Shown piece by piece: positions 1-7,721 of a DNA stretch of 22,179 bases. A program made the position numbers and the translations under genes. A model generated the notes under the pieces. The model saw nothing but the letters and a program-made list of their open reading frames with translations, did not search any database and was not told where the DNA came from. Position 1 is the stretch's first letter; each line of letters opens with the position of its first letter. This DNA is from a virus, in IMG/VR virus record IMGVR_UViG_3300023178_000297, positions 1 to 22,179 of that record; one strand, 5' to 3'.

Positions 1-4
1 ATAT

Positions 5-31
5 AAACCCGCTTCGGCGGGTTTTTCTTTT
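5..31 (+). terminator. Intrinsic terminator with TTCG tetraloop
   Basis: Bases 5-12 (AAACCCGC) pair perfectly with 17-24 (GCGGGTTT) around a TTCG loop, giving an 8 bp GC-rich stem. A T-rich run interrupted by a single C follows (to about base 31). This is the classic form of a rho-independent terminator. It lies at the left edge, so it probably ends the transcript of upstream genes (in lambda-like order, the major tail protein), which are outside the window. The opposite strand lacks a comparable T-run, so it looks one-directional. Confidence 0.9.
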
Positions 32-50
32 CTGCTATCAAAAAAAGTTC

Positions 51-79
51 TTGACTTTTTATCTCCTCTCCCTTATAAT
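51..79 (+). promoter_or_regulatory. Sigma70-type promoter for the tail operon
   Basis: TTGACT (51-56) and TATAAT (74-79) are separated by exactly 17 bp. A run of seven A residues at 40-46 could act as an UP-like element. Transcription would start near 86-87, leaving a leader of about 30 nt with AAGGAA at 103-108 before the ATG at 116. It sits 20 nt past the terminator tail, so the chaperone/tape-measure operon is transcribed independently of the genes to the left. It should be read by the host housekeeping polymerase; when in infection it fires cannot be seen. Confidence 0.85.
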
Positions 80-115
80 TACACAATATAAATTTCATTT
101 AAAAGGAACCAAAAA

Positions 116-538
116 ATGTCTGATTCACCCGTTTCACTCGCCAGTCTCATGACTGCAAGCAAAACTGTCGCTGTAGACTTTCCTGGCTATACAGGTATGG
201 AAGTTTCTCTTTGTTACCTAGCAAGAGAAGAGTTAGTAAAATTACGTAAACGCTGCGTAACTACTAAATTTGATAAAAAAACTCGCCAGCCAGAAGAAAC
301 TCTCGACGAAGAAAAGTTTATTGTTGAATACTGTAAAGCTGTCATCAAAGGATGGTCGGGCCTAAAGTATCGTTACCTAGAAGAGCTTCTTTTGGTAGAT
401 ATATCAAGTCTTGACCCGGAGGATGAACTTCCTTACACTCAAGAAAATGCTGAGCTTCTTATGAAAAACTCAAATGTCTTTGACAGTTGGGTTACAGAAG
501 CAGTAGGTGACCTCGAAAATTTTACTGGGAACAAATAG
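116..538 (+). CDS. G: Tail assembly chaperone, short form (gpG-like)
   Basis: This 140-residue protein sits directly before the frameshift site and the tape measure gene, where lambda places gpG, also about 140 residues. In that family the short form binds and spreads along the tape measure protein before tube polymerisation and is absent from the finished virion. No catalytic motif or membrane segment is visible; the protein is acidic towards its C-terminus. The ATG start is supported by AAGGAA about 8 nt upstream and the promoter at 51-79. The last sense codons run through the slippery heptamer, and the stop (536-538) abuts the base of a hairpin, so most ribosomes should end here while a minority shift. 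Assignment rests on position, length and the frameshift arrangement more than on sequence motifs. Confidence 0.87.
   Translation: MSDSPVSLASLMTASKTVAVDFPGYTGMEVSLCYLAREELVKLRKRCVTTKFDKKTRQPEETLDEEKFIVEYCKAVIKGWSGLKYRYLEELLLVDISSLDPEDELPYTQENAELLMKNSNVFDSWVTEAVGDLENFTGNK
517..523 (+). promoter_or_regulatory. -1 programmed frameshift slippery heptamer A AAT TTT
   Basis: In the frame of the 116-538 gene the codons here are GAA AAT TTT, so the heptamer A-AAT-TTT fits the X-XXY-YYZ rule exactly. Slipping back one base re-pairs the two tRNAs as AAA and TTT. The -1 frame has a stop at 508-510 and is then open from 511 to 951, so the usable overlap is only 511-538, and this is the one good heptamer in it. 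After slippage the next codon is TAC at 523-525. Confidence 0.85.
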
Positions 539-951
539 CCCGAATAGATACTCTCCTAGAGAGGTCTATTCGGGAGGTAGACTCTAAGATAGACTTAGAT
601 AAGTATCTGCTTGTTTGTGAACAATTAGGTCAAGAACCCGATCCCGCCAAAATGCCGCTCGAGCCTTCGGATTTTCCCGAAGAAGTTCAAGTGGCATTTT
701 TTATGTTTAGCTTATTACCAGATCACTGGGAAGGAATGAGTGGTACATATATGGGGAAATATTGGGATGGAATCGAATATTTTTTCAATCTATATGAAAT
801 AGAAGATAGAAAGACTATTTTATATATAATGAAAATGTATGAAGCAAAGCTAGTAAATTATAGAGCAGAGCAATCAGAAAGAAAACGAAAAGCTGAAGAA
901 CGTAAAGCAAAAAGCGGTGGAAAAAATTACACCCATAATGTAAAAGGCTAA
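523..951 (+). CDS. T: T segment of the frameshifted chaperone gpG-T (116..523 joined to 523..951)
   Basis: This -1 frame reading segment is made as the C-terminal part of a fusion: 136 residues from the G frame plus 142 from this frame, 278 in all, very close to lambda gpG-T. The T part includes a conserved-looking stretch, EQLGQEPDPAKMP then DFPEEVQVAFF, typical of phage tail chaperone C-terminal domains, and ends in a Lys/Arg/Glu-rich helix (about the last 40 residues). In lambda the T part recruits major tail protein to the G-coated tape measure. An internal ATG at 652 lacks any Shine-Dalgarno and lies inside the conserved part, so independent translation from it is unlikely. The stop (949-951) overlaps the tape measure ATG by one base. 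Confidence 0.86.
   Translation, partial: YWEQIARIDTLLERSIREVDSKIDLDKYLLVCEQLGQEPDPAKMPLEPSDFPEEVQVAFFMFSLLPDHWEGMSGTYMGKYWDGIEYFFNLYEIEDRKTILYIMKMYEAKLVNYRAEQSERKRKAEERKAKSGGKNYTHNVKG
539..574 (+). promoter_or_regulatory. Frameshift-stimulating hairpin
   Basis: Bases 539-548 (CCCGAATAGA) pair perfectly with 565-574 (TCTATTCGGG). Inside, 551-555 (CTCTC) pair with 559-563 (GAGAG) around a CTA triloop, so the element is a 10 bp stem, a small internal loop and a 5 bp stem. It begins immediately after the zero-frame TAG at 536-538 and 15 nt after the slippery heptamer. That spacing is longer than the usual 5-9 nt, so the stem may act differently or form part of a larger fold. It has no following T-run and lies inside the -1 frame, so it is not a terminator. 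Confidence 0.75.
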
Positions 952-3900
952 TGGCTAAAAAAATTACTATTGATATTGAAGTTAATGGCAGAATGCAAAA
1001 AGCAACTTTGTCTGCAAAAAAGCTTCGTTCAGCTTTAAATGAAGTAGATACTGCGTCTCAAGGGGTCGAGAAAGGTAGTCGAACCTTAGACCGTAATTTA
1101 AAAGGCGCTGCAAAAACAACTTCAAATAGTACTAAAGAATTTTCAAAAATGGCACAAGGTATGGGTGGCTTGGTTGGCGCCTATGCAACTGTCGCTGCCA
1201 GCGTTTTTGCCTTATCAGCCGCATTTCAGTTTTTTAAGACAGTTGGCGACCTTGCTGCTTTGACCGCAGGACAAGAACTTTTTGCAGCAAAAACCGGCGT
1301 GTCAATGAAGTTGATGACAAAAAATATCCAAGATGCAACTGGAGGTCTGGTAGCATTTAGAGAAGCAGCACAAGCTGCCGCTATTGGAGAAGCCGCAGGG
1401 CTCAGTGCTGATCAAATGGAAAGGCTCGGTGCAGTTGCAAAGAATGCAGGAACAATTCTTGGCAGAGATGTGACTGATGCATTTAATCGACTGACTCGGG
1501 GTGCAATCAAAGCAGAACCAGAACTTTTAGACGAATTAGGTATCATTGTTCGTATCAATGATGCAGCCGAAGCCTATGGTAGAACAATAGGAAAAAATGC
1601 ACAAGATTTAACACAGTTTGAAAAAAGTCAAGCCATAGTTAATGCCGTTCTTGAGCAAGGCGAGAGTAAGTTTGATGATGTAGGAGACAGTATCAACTCT
1701 GTTGCGCAATTTGCAGCCGCGTTCCAAGATACTTTTAAAGAGCTTTCAAAGCCAATAGCAGAAGTCGCTAATTTTATTGCAAAGTCTTTGGGCGACAGTA
1801 TTTTAGGCGTAAGTTCTATTTTAGGTATTTTAGGCCTAAATATTGTAAAAAGCTTTGCTCCTGCCGGACCAGCATTAAAAAATACAGCTAAAGAAGGAAT
1901 AGAAGCTAGAAAGCGTTTAATGGAGGCTGCACATACAGAAACTAATTCTACTGTTGCAGATGAAATTCGTAAGGGAGAATTTACAAATAAAAACTTAAAG
2001 CATATAGAAACTGCTGCAAAATCTAAAACTAGTATAGTTATGAATTTGTCTAAAATGGAACGAACTGCAATTGAGAGAGATATTGCAATAATTCGTGCAC
2101 AAAACTTACGAATGACTATGGATGGGAAAAATGCCTTTACCCGAATGATTACAGGCTGGCGAATACAGCTTCTAATGTTTCAAGCCGATTATGGCAAAAC
2201 TATGGGGTATCTTAAAGCCGCTACAGCAGTGCTTACCACTGCGGTAGGAAAACTTTTTGGTGCCTTATCTTTTGTCGGATTGATTGTAATTCTTGTCGAG
2301 CTTGGAAAGCAGTTTAGAAGAACTTTTATGATTGGTGAGGATCTTCGTGAAGCAGAAGAGGCTACAGAAAAACTTAATAAAAAATTAAAAGAACAATCTG
2401 AGGCAATAAAAGAAGTAACAGCAAATCTTAAAAAGCCTACAAGTGAATTAAATCGTTTAAATCAAAAACTTGGAGTATTGGCAAACTTTAATTTAGCCCC
2501 TATAAGTGCACAAATTAATCTTTTGGAAGAAGCGGTACAAAGATTAGCAGAAGCAGAAGAAAAAAGAAAAAAAGCTAGACAACAAGTAGGTATAGAAGAA
2601 GGCCCAGAAGAAAGTGAAAAAATACCCCTGCTCAATGTTGCTCAAAAAGCCCGTTTGGGAGTAGAAACTTTTGGAGACTTAAATAAAGCACTAAAAGAAC
2701 AATATGTAGCATCTAAGAATGCACGAGACGCACTAGATGTGTATAAAACATCTCTGGGCCCCTTGGACTATTTAATAGCTAATATTTCAGGAAAGTTCAA
2801 AGAACACAATGCTGAGATACACAGATATCAAGAATTAAAAATGGTAGCCAATCAGAATGGCATACGGCTTGGATTCAACGACGCGGAAGCTAAAGCTGTT
2901 GCGGAAATACTAGAAGGTTTAGAGAACAGCGTTCCAACATTAATTAGAAATTTTGAAATGCTCGAGGAGCAAAACTTAGCACCAAAAGATGTTAATCAAC
3001 AAAAATTATTAGACCTTAAAGATAAAATCAGGCTAGTAACTGCTGAACTGGAACAAAATCCTGGTAGTGCAGAGCTAAGATTTGAATTCGAGAAGCTTAT
3101 AGAAGAGTCCCGAGGAGTTATAGATTCATTAGAGACTCAAAGTAAAAAAGCTGCATCTGTAAAGGCGTCATTTACAGGACTTACAAACGCAGTACAGCAA
3201 TTTGGTGATGCTTCTCAAAAATTTATGCCTAAATCTTCAAATTTTTCCGGAATTTTTCAAGGATTAGACGAACTCGACAGAAACTTAATGAATATTGTTG
3301 ATACCTATAAAGATACAGAAAATTTTCAAACAATAGGACAATTAATAGCAGGCGATGATGAAGGCAAAATAGATCAAGAAGGCGCAGCAATTCGAAAAGC
3401 CTATGAAATAGCTATAAAAGGCGAAAAAGATTTTAATGATGAAGAGTTTAGAGGATTACAGCTCTCTGATCTTAGATTAATGCTGTCTGAAAAAAGAGCA
3501 AAACTTGCAAAGATATTTTTTGATCTTGAAAGAGCGTCTACTTTAAATAAAATTGAAATGTTAAAAGCAGAACAGTCTATTCTGCCCTATCAGCAAAAAG
3601 CATTTAATGCAACAAAAGCCACAAACGAAGCCGAAATAGCATTAACTAAAGCAAAAAAAGAGCAAGAAATGCTAGATAAAACAAACTTAAGTGTTACAGA
3701 AGAACAAAGAATACTGGCAAAAGATAAAGTAGATTTAGCGCAAGCCGAATATGATATAGCAGTTCGTAGAGAAGCATTAGAAAGAAGACTTGTTCCAATT
3801 AGAAAAGAGCTCGACAATTTAGGTAGAGAGACGGAGCGATTAAATACTATAAAAGAAGTTGTAGCACAAGAAAGAAAAATTTTAGATATGAGAAAGCAGT

Positions 3901-5621
3901 TTCTCTCCCTAGAAAAGAAAATGGTAGAAGATAGAGTGCAGGAGGAAATAGACTCTATTGCCAACAGAAATCCTTTCTTTGATAAAGAGCTAGCAACTGC
4001 TAGGGCTAAAGTAAGTGTTGCGGAAGCATTTTTAGAGATTGAAAAACAACAAGTAGAGTCAAATTATAATTTAAAAGTAAAAGAAATTAATAATGAATAC
4101 GCTTTATTAGAAGCAAAACGAAAGCAAAGTCTTTTAGAGTTAGAGATAAAAGCAGCAGAGGCCCGCGACAAGGGAGGTCCGAATGCAGAAAGAATTGCAC
4201 GAGAATATGAATCAATTGCTGCCGTTTATAATAGTATAGATTTCAAAACTCCTAGAGATACTGCTCTTTTACTAGCAGCTAAAACAAAAGAAGCGTCATT
4301 ATACGGCCTAGAAAAAATAGTACGAGATTCAAAAAGAGCATTAGAAGAACTAGATCCATTAGATCAAGTTTTAGATGCTGCAGCAGATGCTTTTGAAAAA
4401 GGCTTAAATAATGCTGTAAATGGTATATTTGACTCTTTGATCGACGGGTCAAAAAGCATGTCAGAGGCTTTAAAAGATGCGGCTCGAGGTGTTTTATCTG
4501 CAATTCAAAAAGAAGTAACTCAAAGATTAATTGTAGATCCTCTTTTGGACGCGCTGTTTGGAGAAGAGACAACAGCAGAAACTCAAGCAAAAGCAGCAGC
4601 ACAAGGAATGCAACAAGGAGCCCAAGCAGTAAAAACAACGCTACAAACTGCAAATATTAATTTTGAGACGACTTTTACTTCTGCTTCAAACAATGTAAAA
4701 ACAGCTTTAAGTACTGGAGGCGGTTCTGTTGCTCGACAAATTACAGAGGCATTAACGTCTAATCGTGTAAAAATTGAGTGTTGTAAAGGCCCGAAAGGTC
4801 CAAAAGACCCGGCATATGGTCCTGACTCTGCTGCAAGTAACACAACTGTTACTGGAACCGATTTAAGTCGTAATAGTGAATATTATAAACAAAATTCTCA
4901 ATCAGTTTTTGATTCTGCACGAAATGAATCAGATACAGCTTTAGAAGGTGCAATGGCTCCCCAGAAGCCAGATATTAGTATGCCCATACTACCGGAAAGG
5001 GATAAAAATACAGCTGCTCTCGAAGGATTAACAGGAGTAATGACAGAAAATAATCTGGCTCTAGGACAAAACATACTAGGATTAGGACTAGCAGTAACAA
5101 GCTTGATGGGGAATAGTAGAGCTGCTCAATCTTTACAAAAAGTTATGGCAGTATTATATATTCTTCAAATGTCAATGAAAATAATTGAGACAATTCAAAC
5201 TTCTATGATTGCAGCAAACACCGCCGCCCTTATAGCAAACACTGCGGCTCAAACCGTTTCCAGCGGAGGCTCGATCATGGGCTTTGCGCGGTACGGGGGA
5301 ATCACAGAAGGATATAGTAGTGGAGGAATTGCAAAAGGCCCCCAATCAGGCTATCCTACACTTCTTCATGGTAGTGAAGCAGTTGTCCCTCTTCCAGACG
5401 GAAAAACAATACCAGTAGCTCTATCGGGGGCTGCAGGTCAACAAAATAATGTTACTGTAAATGTGTCTGTAGATAATCAAGGAAATGCGACTCAAAGAAT
5501 GGGAGGAACTTCAGAAAATCAAGCGGCAGGTCTAGGAAAAGCCATAGCACAAGCAGTTCAACAAGAACTTGTAAATCAAAAACGCTCGGGTGGAATACTT
5601 AGTCCCTATGGAACAGCATAA
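951..5621 (+). CDS. H: Tail tape measure protein (gpH-like)
   Basis: At 1556 residues this is the tape measure, whose length sets tail length and which is expelled ahead of the DNA. It follows the chaperone genes, as expected. Hydrophobic segments are visible near residues 72-94, 283-303 and 421-450, with another stretch around 1370-1440. Long Lys/Glu/Ala/Gln-rich coiled-coil regions fill about 455-600 and 870-1130. The C-terminus holds the Gly-rich tape measure signature at about 1449-1486 (GGITEGYSSGGIAKG, then LHGSEAVVPLPDG). It is much longer than lambda H (853), predicting a correspondingly longer tail by the usual rule of about 0.15 nm per residue. The ATG overlaps the preceding stop (TAATG), implying translational coupling; AAAAGG lies just 3 nt upstream. 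Confidence 0.95.
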   Translation: MAKKITIDIEVNGRMQKATLSAKKLRSALNEVDTASQGVEKGSRTLDRNLKGAAKTTSNSTKEFSKMAQGMGGLVGAYATVAASVFALSAAFQFFKTVGDLAALTAGQELFAAKTGVSMKLMTKNIQDATGGLVAFREAAQAAAIGEAAGLSADQMERLGAVAKNAGTILGRDVTDAFNRLTRGAIKAEPELLDELGIIVRINDAAEAYGRTIGKNAQDLTQFEKSQAIVNAVLEQGESKFDDVGDSINSVAQFAAAFQDTFKELSKPIAEVANFIAKSLGDSILGVSSILGILGLNIVKSFAPAGPALKNTAKEGIEARKRLMEAAHTETNSTVADEIRKGEFTNKNLKHIETAAKSKTSIVMNLSKMERTAIERDIAIIRAQNLRMTMDGKNAFTRMITGWRIQLLMFQADYGKTMGYLKAATAVLTTAVGKLFGALSFVGLIVILVELGKQFRRTFMIGEDLREAEEATEKLNKKLKEQSEAIKEVTANLKKPTSELNRLNQKLGVLANFNLAPISAQINLLEEAVQRLAEAEEKRKKARQQVGIEEGPEESEKIPLLNVAQKARLGVETFGDLNKALKEQYVASKNARDALDVYKTSLGPLDYLIANISGKFKEHNAEIHRYQELKMVANQNGIRLGFNDAEAKAVAEILEGLENSVPTLIRNFEMLEEQNLAPKDVNQQKLLDLKDKIRLVTAELEQNPGSAELRFEFEKLIEESRGVIDSLETQSKKAASVKASFTGLTNAVQQFGDASQKFMPKSSNFSGIFQGLDELDRNLMNIVDTYKDTENFQTIGQLIAGDDEGKIDQEGAAIRKAYEIAIKGEKDFNDEEFRGLQLSDLRLMLSEKRAKLAKIFFDLERASTLNKIEMLKAEQSILPYQQKAFNATKATNEAEIALTKAKKEQEMLDKTNLSVTEEQRILAKDKVDLAQAEYDIAVRREALERRLVPIRKELDNLGRETERLNTIKEVVAQERKILDMRKQFLSLEKKMVEDRVQEEIDSIANRNPFFDKELATARAKVSVAEAFLEIEKQQVESNYNLKVKEINNEYALLEAKRKQSLLELEIKAAEARDKGGPNAERIAREYESIAAVYNSIDFKTPRDTALLLAAKTKEASLYGLEKIVRDSKRALEELDPLDQVLDAAADAFEKGLNNAVNGIFDSLIDGSKSMSEALKDAARGVLSAIQKEVTQRLIVDPLLDALFGEETTAETQAKAAAQGMQQGAQAVKTTLQTANINFETTFTSASNNVKTALSTGGGSVARQITEALTSNRVKIECCKGPKGPKDPAYGPDSAASNTTVTGTDLSRNSEYYKQNSQSVFDSARNESDTALEGAMAPQKPDISMPILPERDKNTAALEGLTGVMTENNLALGQNILGLGLAVTSLMGNSRAAQSLQKVMAVLYILQMSMKIIETIQTSMIAANTAALIANTAAQTVSSGGSIMGFARYGGITEGYSSGGIAKGPQSGYPTLLHGSEAVVPLPDGKTIPVALSGAAGQQNNVTVNVSVDNQGNATQRMGGTSENQAAGLGKAIAQAVQQELVNQKRSGGILSPYGTA

Positions 5622-6064
5622 TGTCAAGAACTTTTAAATTTGAAATTTTAAAATCAACTGTTCAAACCGAAATAGAAACAAGGTTTCCATCAGATTATAC
5701 TAATATACTTACAAAAGTTTTTGGTAGTCCTGGTACTGCGCCAGTAGATATTATCTTTGATAGGTCGTCGGCACGTTCAGTTAATCACAGAGTATTGACT
5801 GCTCGATTTGGAGATGGATATGAGCAAAGAGTAAGAGATGGAATACATCATAAAGAAGAAACGATTAATTTTACCGCAAATAATCGAATATGGCAGGAAG
5901 TAGAAGTAATTGCAGCATTTTTTGATGTAAAAGCAGGATTAAAGTTTGATATAACTATTGCAAGTGAAGTGCTGCCAGTAGTTTGCGAAAGCTATAATAT
6001 TTCTTACACCCAGCCAGAAGTGCACAGTATTACAGCGGAATTTAGAAGAGTATATGAACCGTGA
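5621..6064 (+). CDS. M: Minor tail protein, gpM family
   Basis: This 147-residue protein carries the hallmark of the lambda gpM family, RVLTARFGDGYEQRVRDGI at residues 57-75, followed by an aromatic β-rich body and a short C-terminal strand region. gpM-type proteins join the tail tip complex where the tube begins to polymerise. It is longer than lambda M (109 residues) because of about 45 extra N-terminal residues. The first ATG overlaps the tape measure stop by one base, and no later in-frame ATG precedes the conserved part, so this extension looks genuine. The next gene starts at a GTGA overlap, consistent with a coupled M-L pair. Confidence 0.9.
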   Translation: MSRTFKFEILKSTVQTEIETRFPSDYTNILTKVFGSPGTAPVDIIFDRSSARSVNHRVLTARFGDGYEQRVRDGIHHKEETINFTANNRIWQEVEVIAAFFDVKAGLKFDITIASEVLPVVCESYNISYTQPEVHSITAEFRRVYEP

Positions 6065-7038
6065 CAGATTTAATACATTTAGTACAACAAGATGAAATAG
6101 ACAGCGAACTAATAGAGCTATTTGACATTACTTTACCGGGCTATCAAGAGGGAGGTAGTGGCACCTATTATTTATGTTCTGCAGATGTAGACATAGACTC
6201 TGATGGAGATAGCGATATAGTTTTTAATGGTAAAACGTATGTAAGTATTCCTATTAATATTGACGGAATAGAGTTTACAGCTCAAGGGGCATACGCACGT
6301 CCTACTCTAACAATTGCAAATATCCCAAACCTAACAAAAAGTATAACCAACAGTGAAACCTTACTAGAAGATATGAGAGAAGCCGGTACGGATTCTTTCG
6401 AGCAGTTTGATAGAAATCAAGATTTATTAGGAACTCAAGTAAGATATAGAAAGACATTAAAAAGTAAGCTATCCACTGGAGAAGAGTTTCCTTCTCAAGT
6501 ATTTTTTGTCGACAGAATTGCATCTGAAAATAGTTTATTTGTCGCTTTTGAACTGGTCTCGCCAATGGATGTAGAAGGGGTAACCCTCCCTCATCGAATG
6601 GTAATAGGAAGATATTGCAGTTGGCAGTATCAAGGTCAAGAAGATGGCTTGGGAGGGGGATGTACTTGGGGAAATACTTTGGCTGACCAACATAGTTTTT
6701 TTAGGGAGGACGATACAAAAATTACTGGTACCATAGACGAATGGGCAGATGACGAAGAATATTTTGTTGATGATATAGTTAAGACTACCGAAGCAGCCAA
6801 TCATACTATTTATCCAAATAAAGTTCAAATTTGGCAAGCACTATACGATCACGGAGGAAGCGATACAACTGCTAGAGACCCAAGAAACTATAGAGCATTT
6901 TGGAAAAGAATTGATCTTTGTGGAAAAACTTTAAAGTCTTGCAAAATACGGTATCAAGGAAACAGCACAGATACTAGTTTAAATCAGGATATACCACTAT
7001 TCTTTGGAGGATTTCCGGGGTCGAAAAAGTTTAGATGA
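6061..7038 (+). CDS. L: Minor tail protein, gpL family, with Fe-S cysteines
   Basis: A 325-residue relative of lambda gpL, which is part of the tail tip and binds an Fe-S cluster through four cysteines. Matching cysteines are C186 (RYCSWQY), C201 (GGGCTWG), C287 (DLCGKTL) and C294 (KSCKIRYQG), and the C-terminus ends in FFGGFPG, all typical of the family. About 85 residues separate C201 from C287, including a Trp/Tyr-rich segment (about 226-285) that may be an inserted β module; this explains most of the excess over lambda L (232 residues). The start is GTG at 6061, overlapping the M stop as GTGA. A fifth cysteine, C39, lies outside the cluster motif. Confidence 0.9.
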   Translation: MTDLIHLVQQDEIDSELIELFDITLPGYQEGGSGTYYLCSADVDIDSDGDSDIVFNGKTYVSIPINIDGIEFTAQGAYARPTLTIANIPNLTKSITNSETLLEDMREAGTDSFEQFDRNQDLLGTQVRYRKTLKSKLSTGEEFPSQVFFVDRIASENSLFVAFELVSPMDVEGVTLPHRMVIGRYCSWQYQGQEDGLGGGCTWGNTLADQHSFFREDDTKITGTIDEWADDEEYFVDDIVKTTEAANHTIYPNKVQIWQALYDHGGSDTTARDPRNYRAFWKRIDLCGKTLKSCKIRYQGNSTDTSLNQDIPLFFGGFPGSKKFR

Positions 7039-7721
7039 TAGAAGAAATAAAATCTCATTTTGAGAAAGAATATCCAAGAGAAGGGTGCGGAGTAATAGGA
7101 ATTGTTAAAGGAAAAAAACAGTGGTTTCCTTGCACAAATCTTGCTCCAGGAACTGAAAATTTTATACTATCATCAAAGGATTATTTAGATATAAAAAGAA
7201 AAGCAGATATTTTTGCAATAGTTCATAGTCACCCCGACGATTCTAATGAACCTTCAACTCATGATATAGATTGTTGCAATGCTTTAGGGGTTCCTTATTA
7301 TATTTTTAGTTATCCTGAAATGGATTTAAAAATAGTTGAACCAAAAAAGCACGCATACCCCTTGATTGGTAGAGAGTATAAGTTTGGCGTTTTAGATTGC
7401 TTTGAGGCGCTGAGAGACTGGCTTGCAAAAGAAAATATATACATTCCCCCAAGAGAGCCTTTTGAAGACAATTGGTGGGAATCAAACTTAGATTATTTTT
7501 CGGAAGAAAATATAAAAAACTGGAACCATACAAAAGTTACTTCTTTTCAAAAAAATGATGTGTTAATTTTTAGTATAAGAAATAAAATAGCAAATCACTG
7601 TGGAGTATATTTAGGAAATGATATTTTCTTTCATCATGCAGAAAACAGATTATCTTGCAGAGAAAATCTATACCCTTTTTGGGCACAGCATTTAACAGGA
7701 ATTTACAGATATGATGCGTAA
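7035..7721 (+). CDS. K: Tail tip peptidase: JAMM/MPN + NlpC/P60 (gpK family)
   Basis: This 228-residue protein has two peptidase-like domains in the lambda gpK order. The N-terminal JAB/MPN domain shows the metal-site motif E16 plus H64-x-H66-x7-S74-x2-D77 (HSHPDD...STHD). The C-terminal NlpC/P60 domain has the Cys nucleophile in LDCFEALRDW (C122) and its His in NHCGVYLG (H188), with H200/H201 as a possible third residue. Both active sites look intact. Family members act in tail tip assembly and are thought to cut peptidoglycan during entry. The ATG overlaps the L stop as ATGA. No signal peptide is present, as expected for a virion protein. Confidence 0.93.
   Translation: MIEEIKSHFEKEYPREGCGVIGIVKGKKQWFPCTNLAPGTENFILSSKDYLDIKRKADIFAIVHSHPDDSNEPSTHDIDCCNALGVPYYIFSYPEMDLKIVEPKKHAYPLIGREYKFGVLDCFEALRDWLAKENIYIPPREPFEDNWWESNLDYFSEENIKNWNHTKVTSFQKNDVLIFSIRNKIANHCGVYLGNDIFFHHAENRLSCRENLYPFWAQHLTGIYRYDA

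Noticed and set aside
652-951. A separate 99-residue gene starting at ATG 652
   Set aside because: There is no Shine-Dalgarno before this ATG, and the same frame is open back to 511 with conserved-looking sequence across 600-660. The frameshift signal explains its expression as the G-T fusion.
3590-4843. Minus-strand open frames opposite the tape measure gene
   Set aside because: They are mirror frames of a Lys/Glu/Ala-rich coiled-coil coding region, with low-complexity Leu/Ser/Phe-rich products, no Shine-Dalgarno and no promoter.
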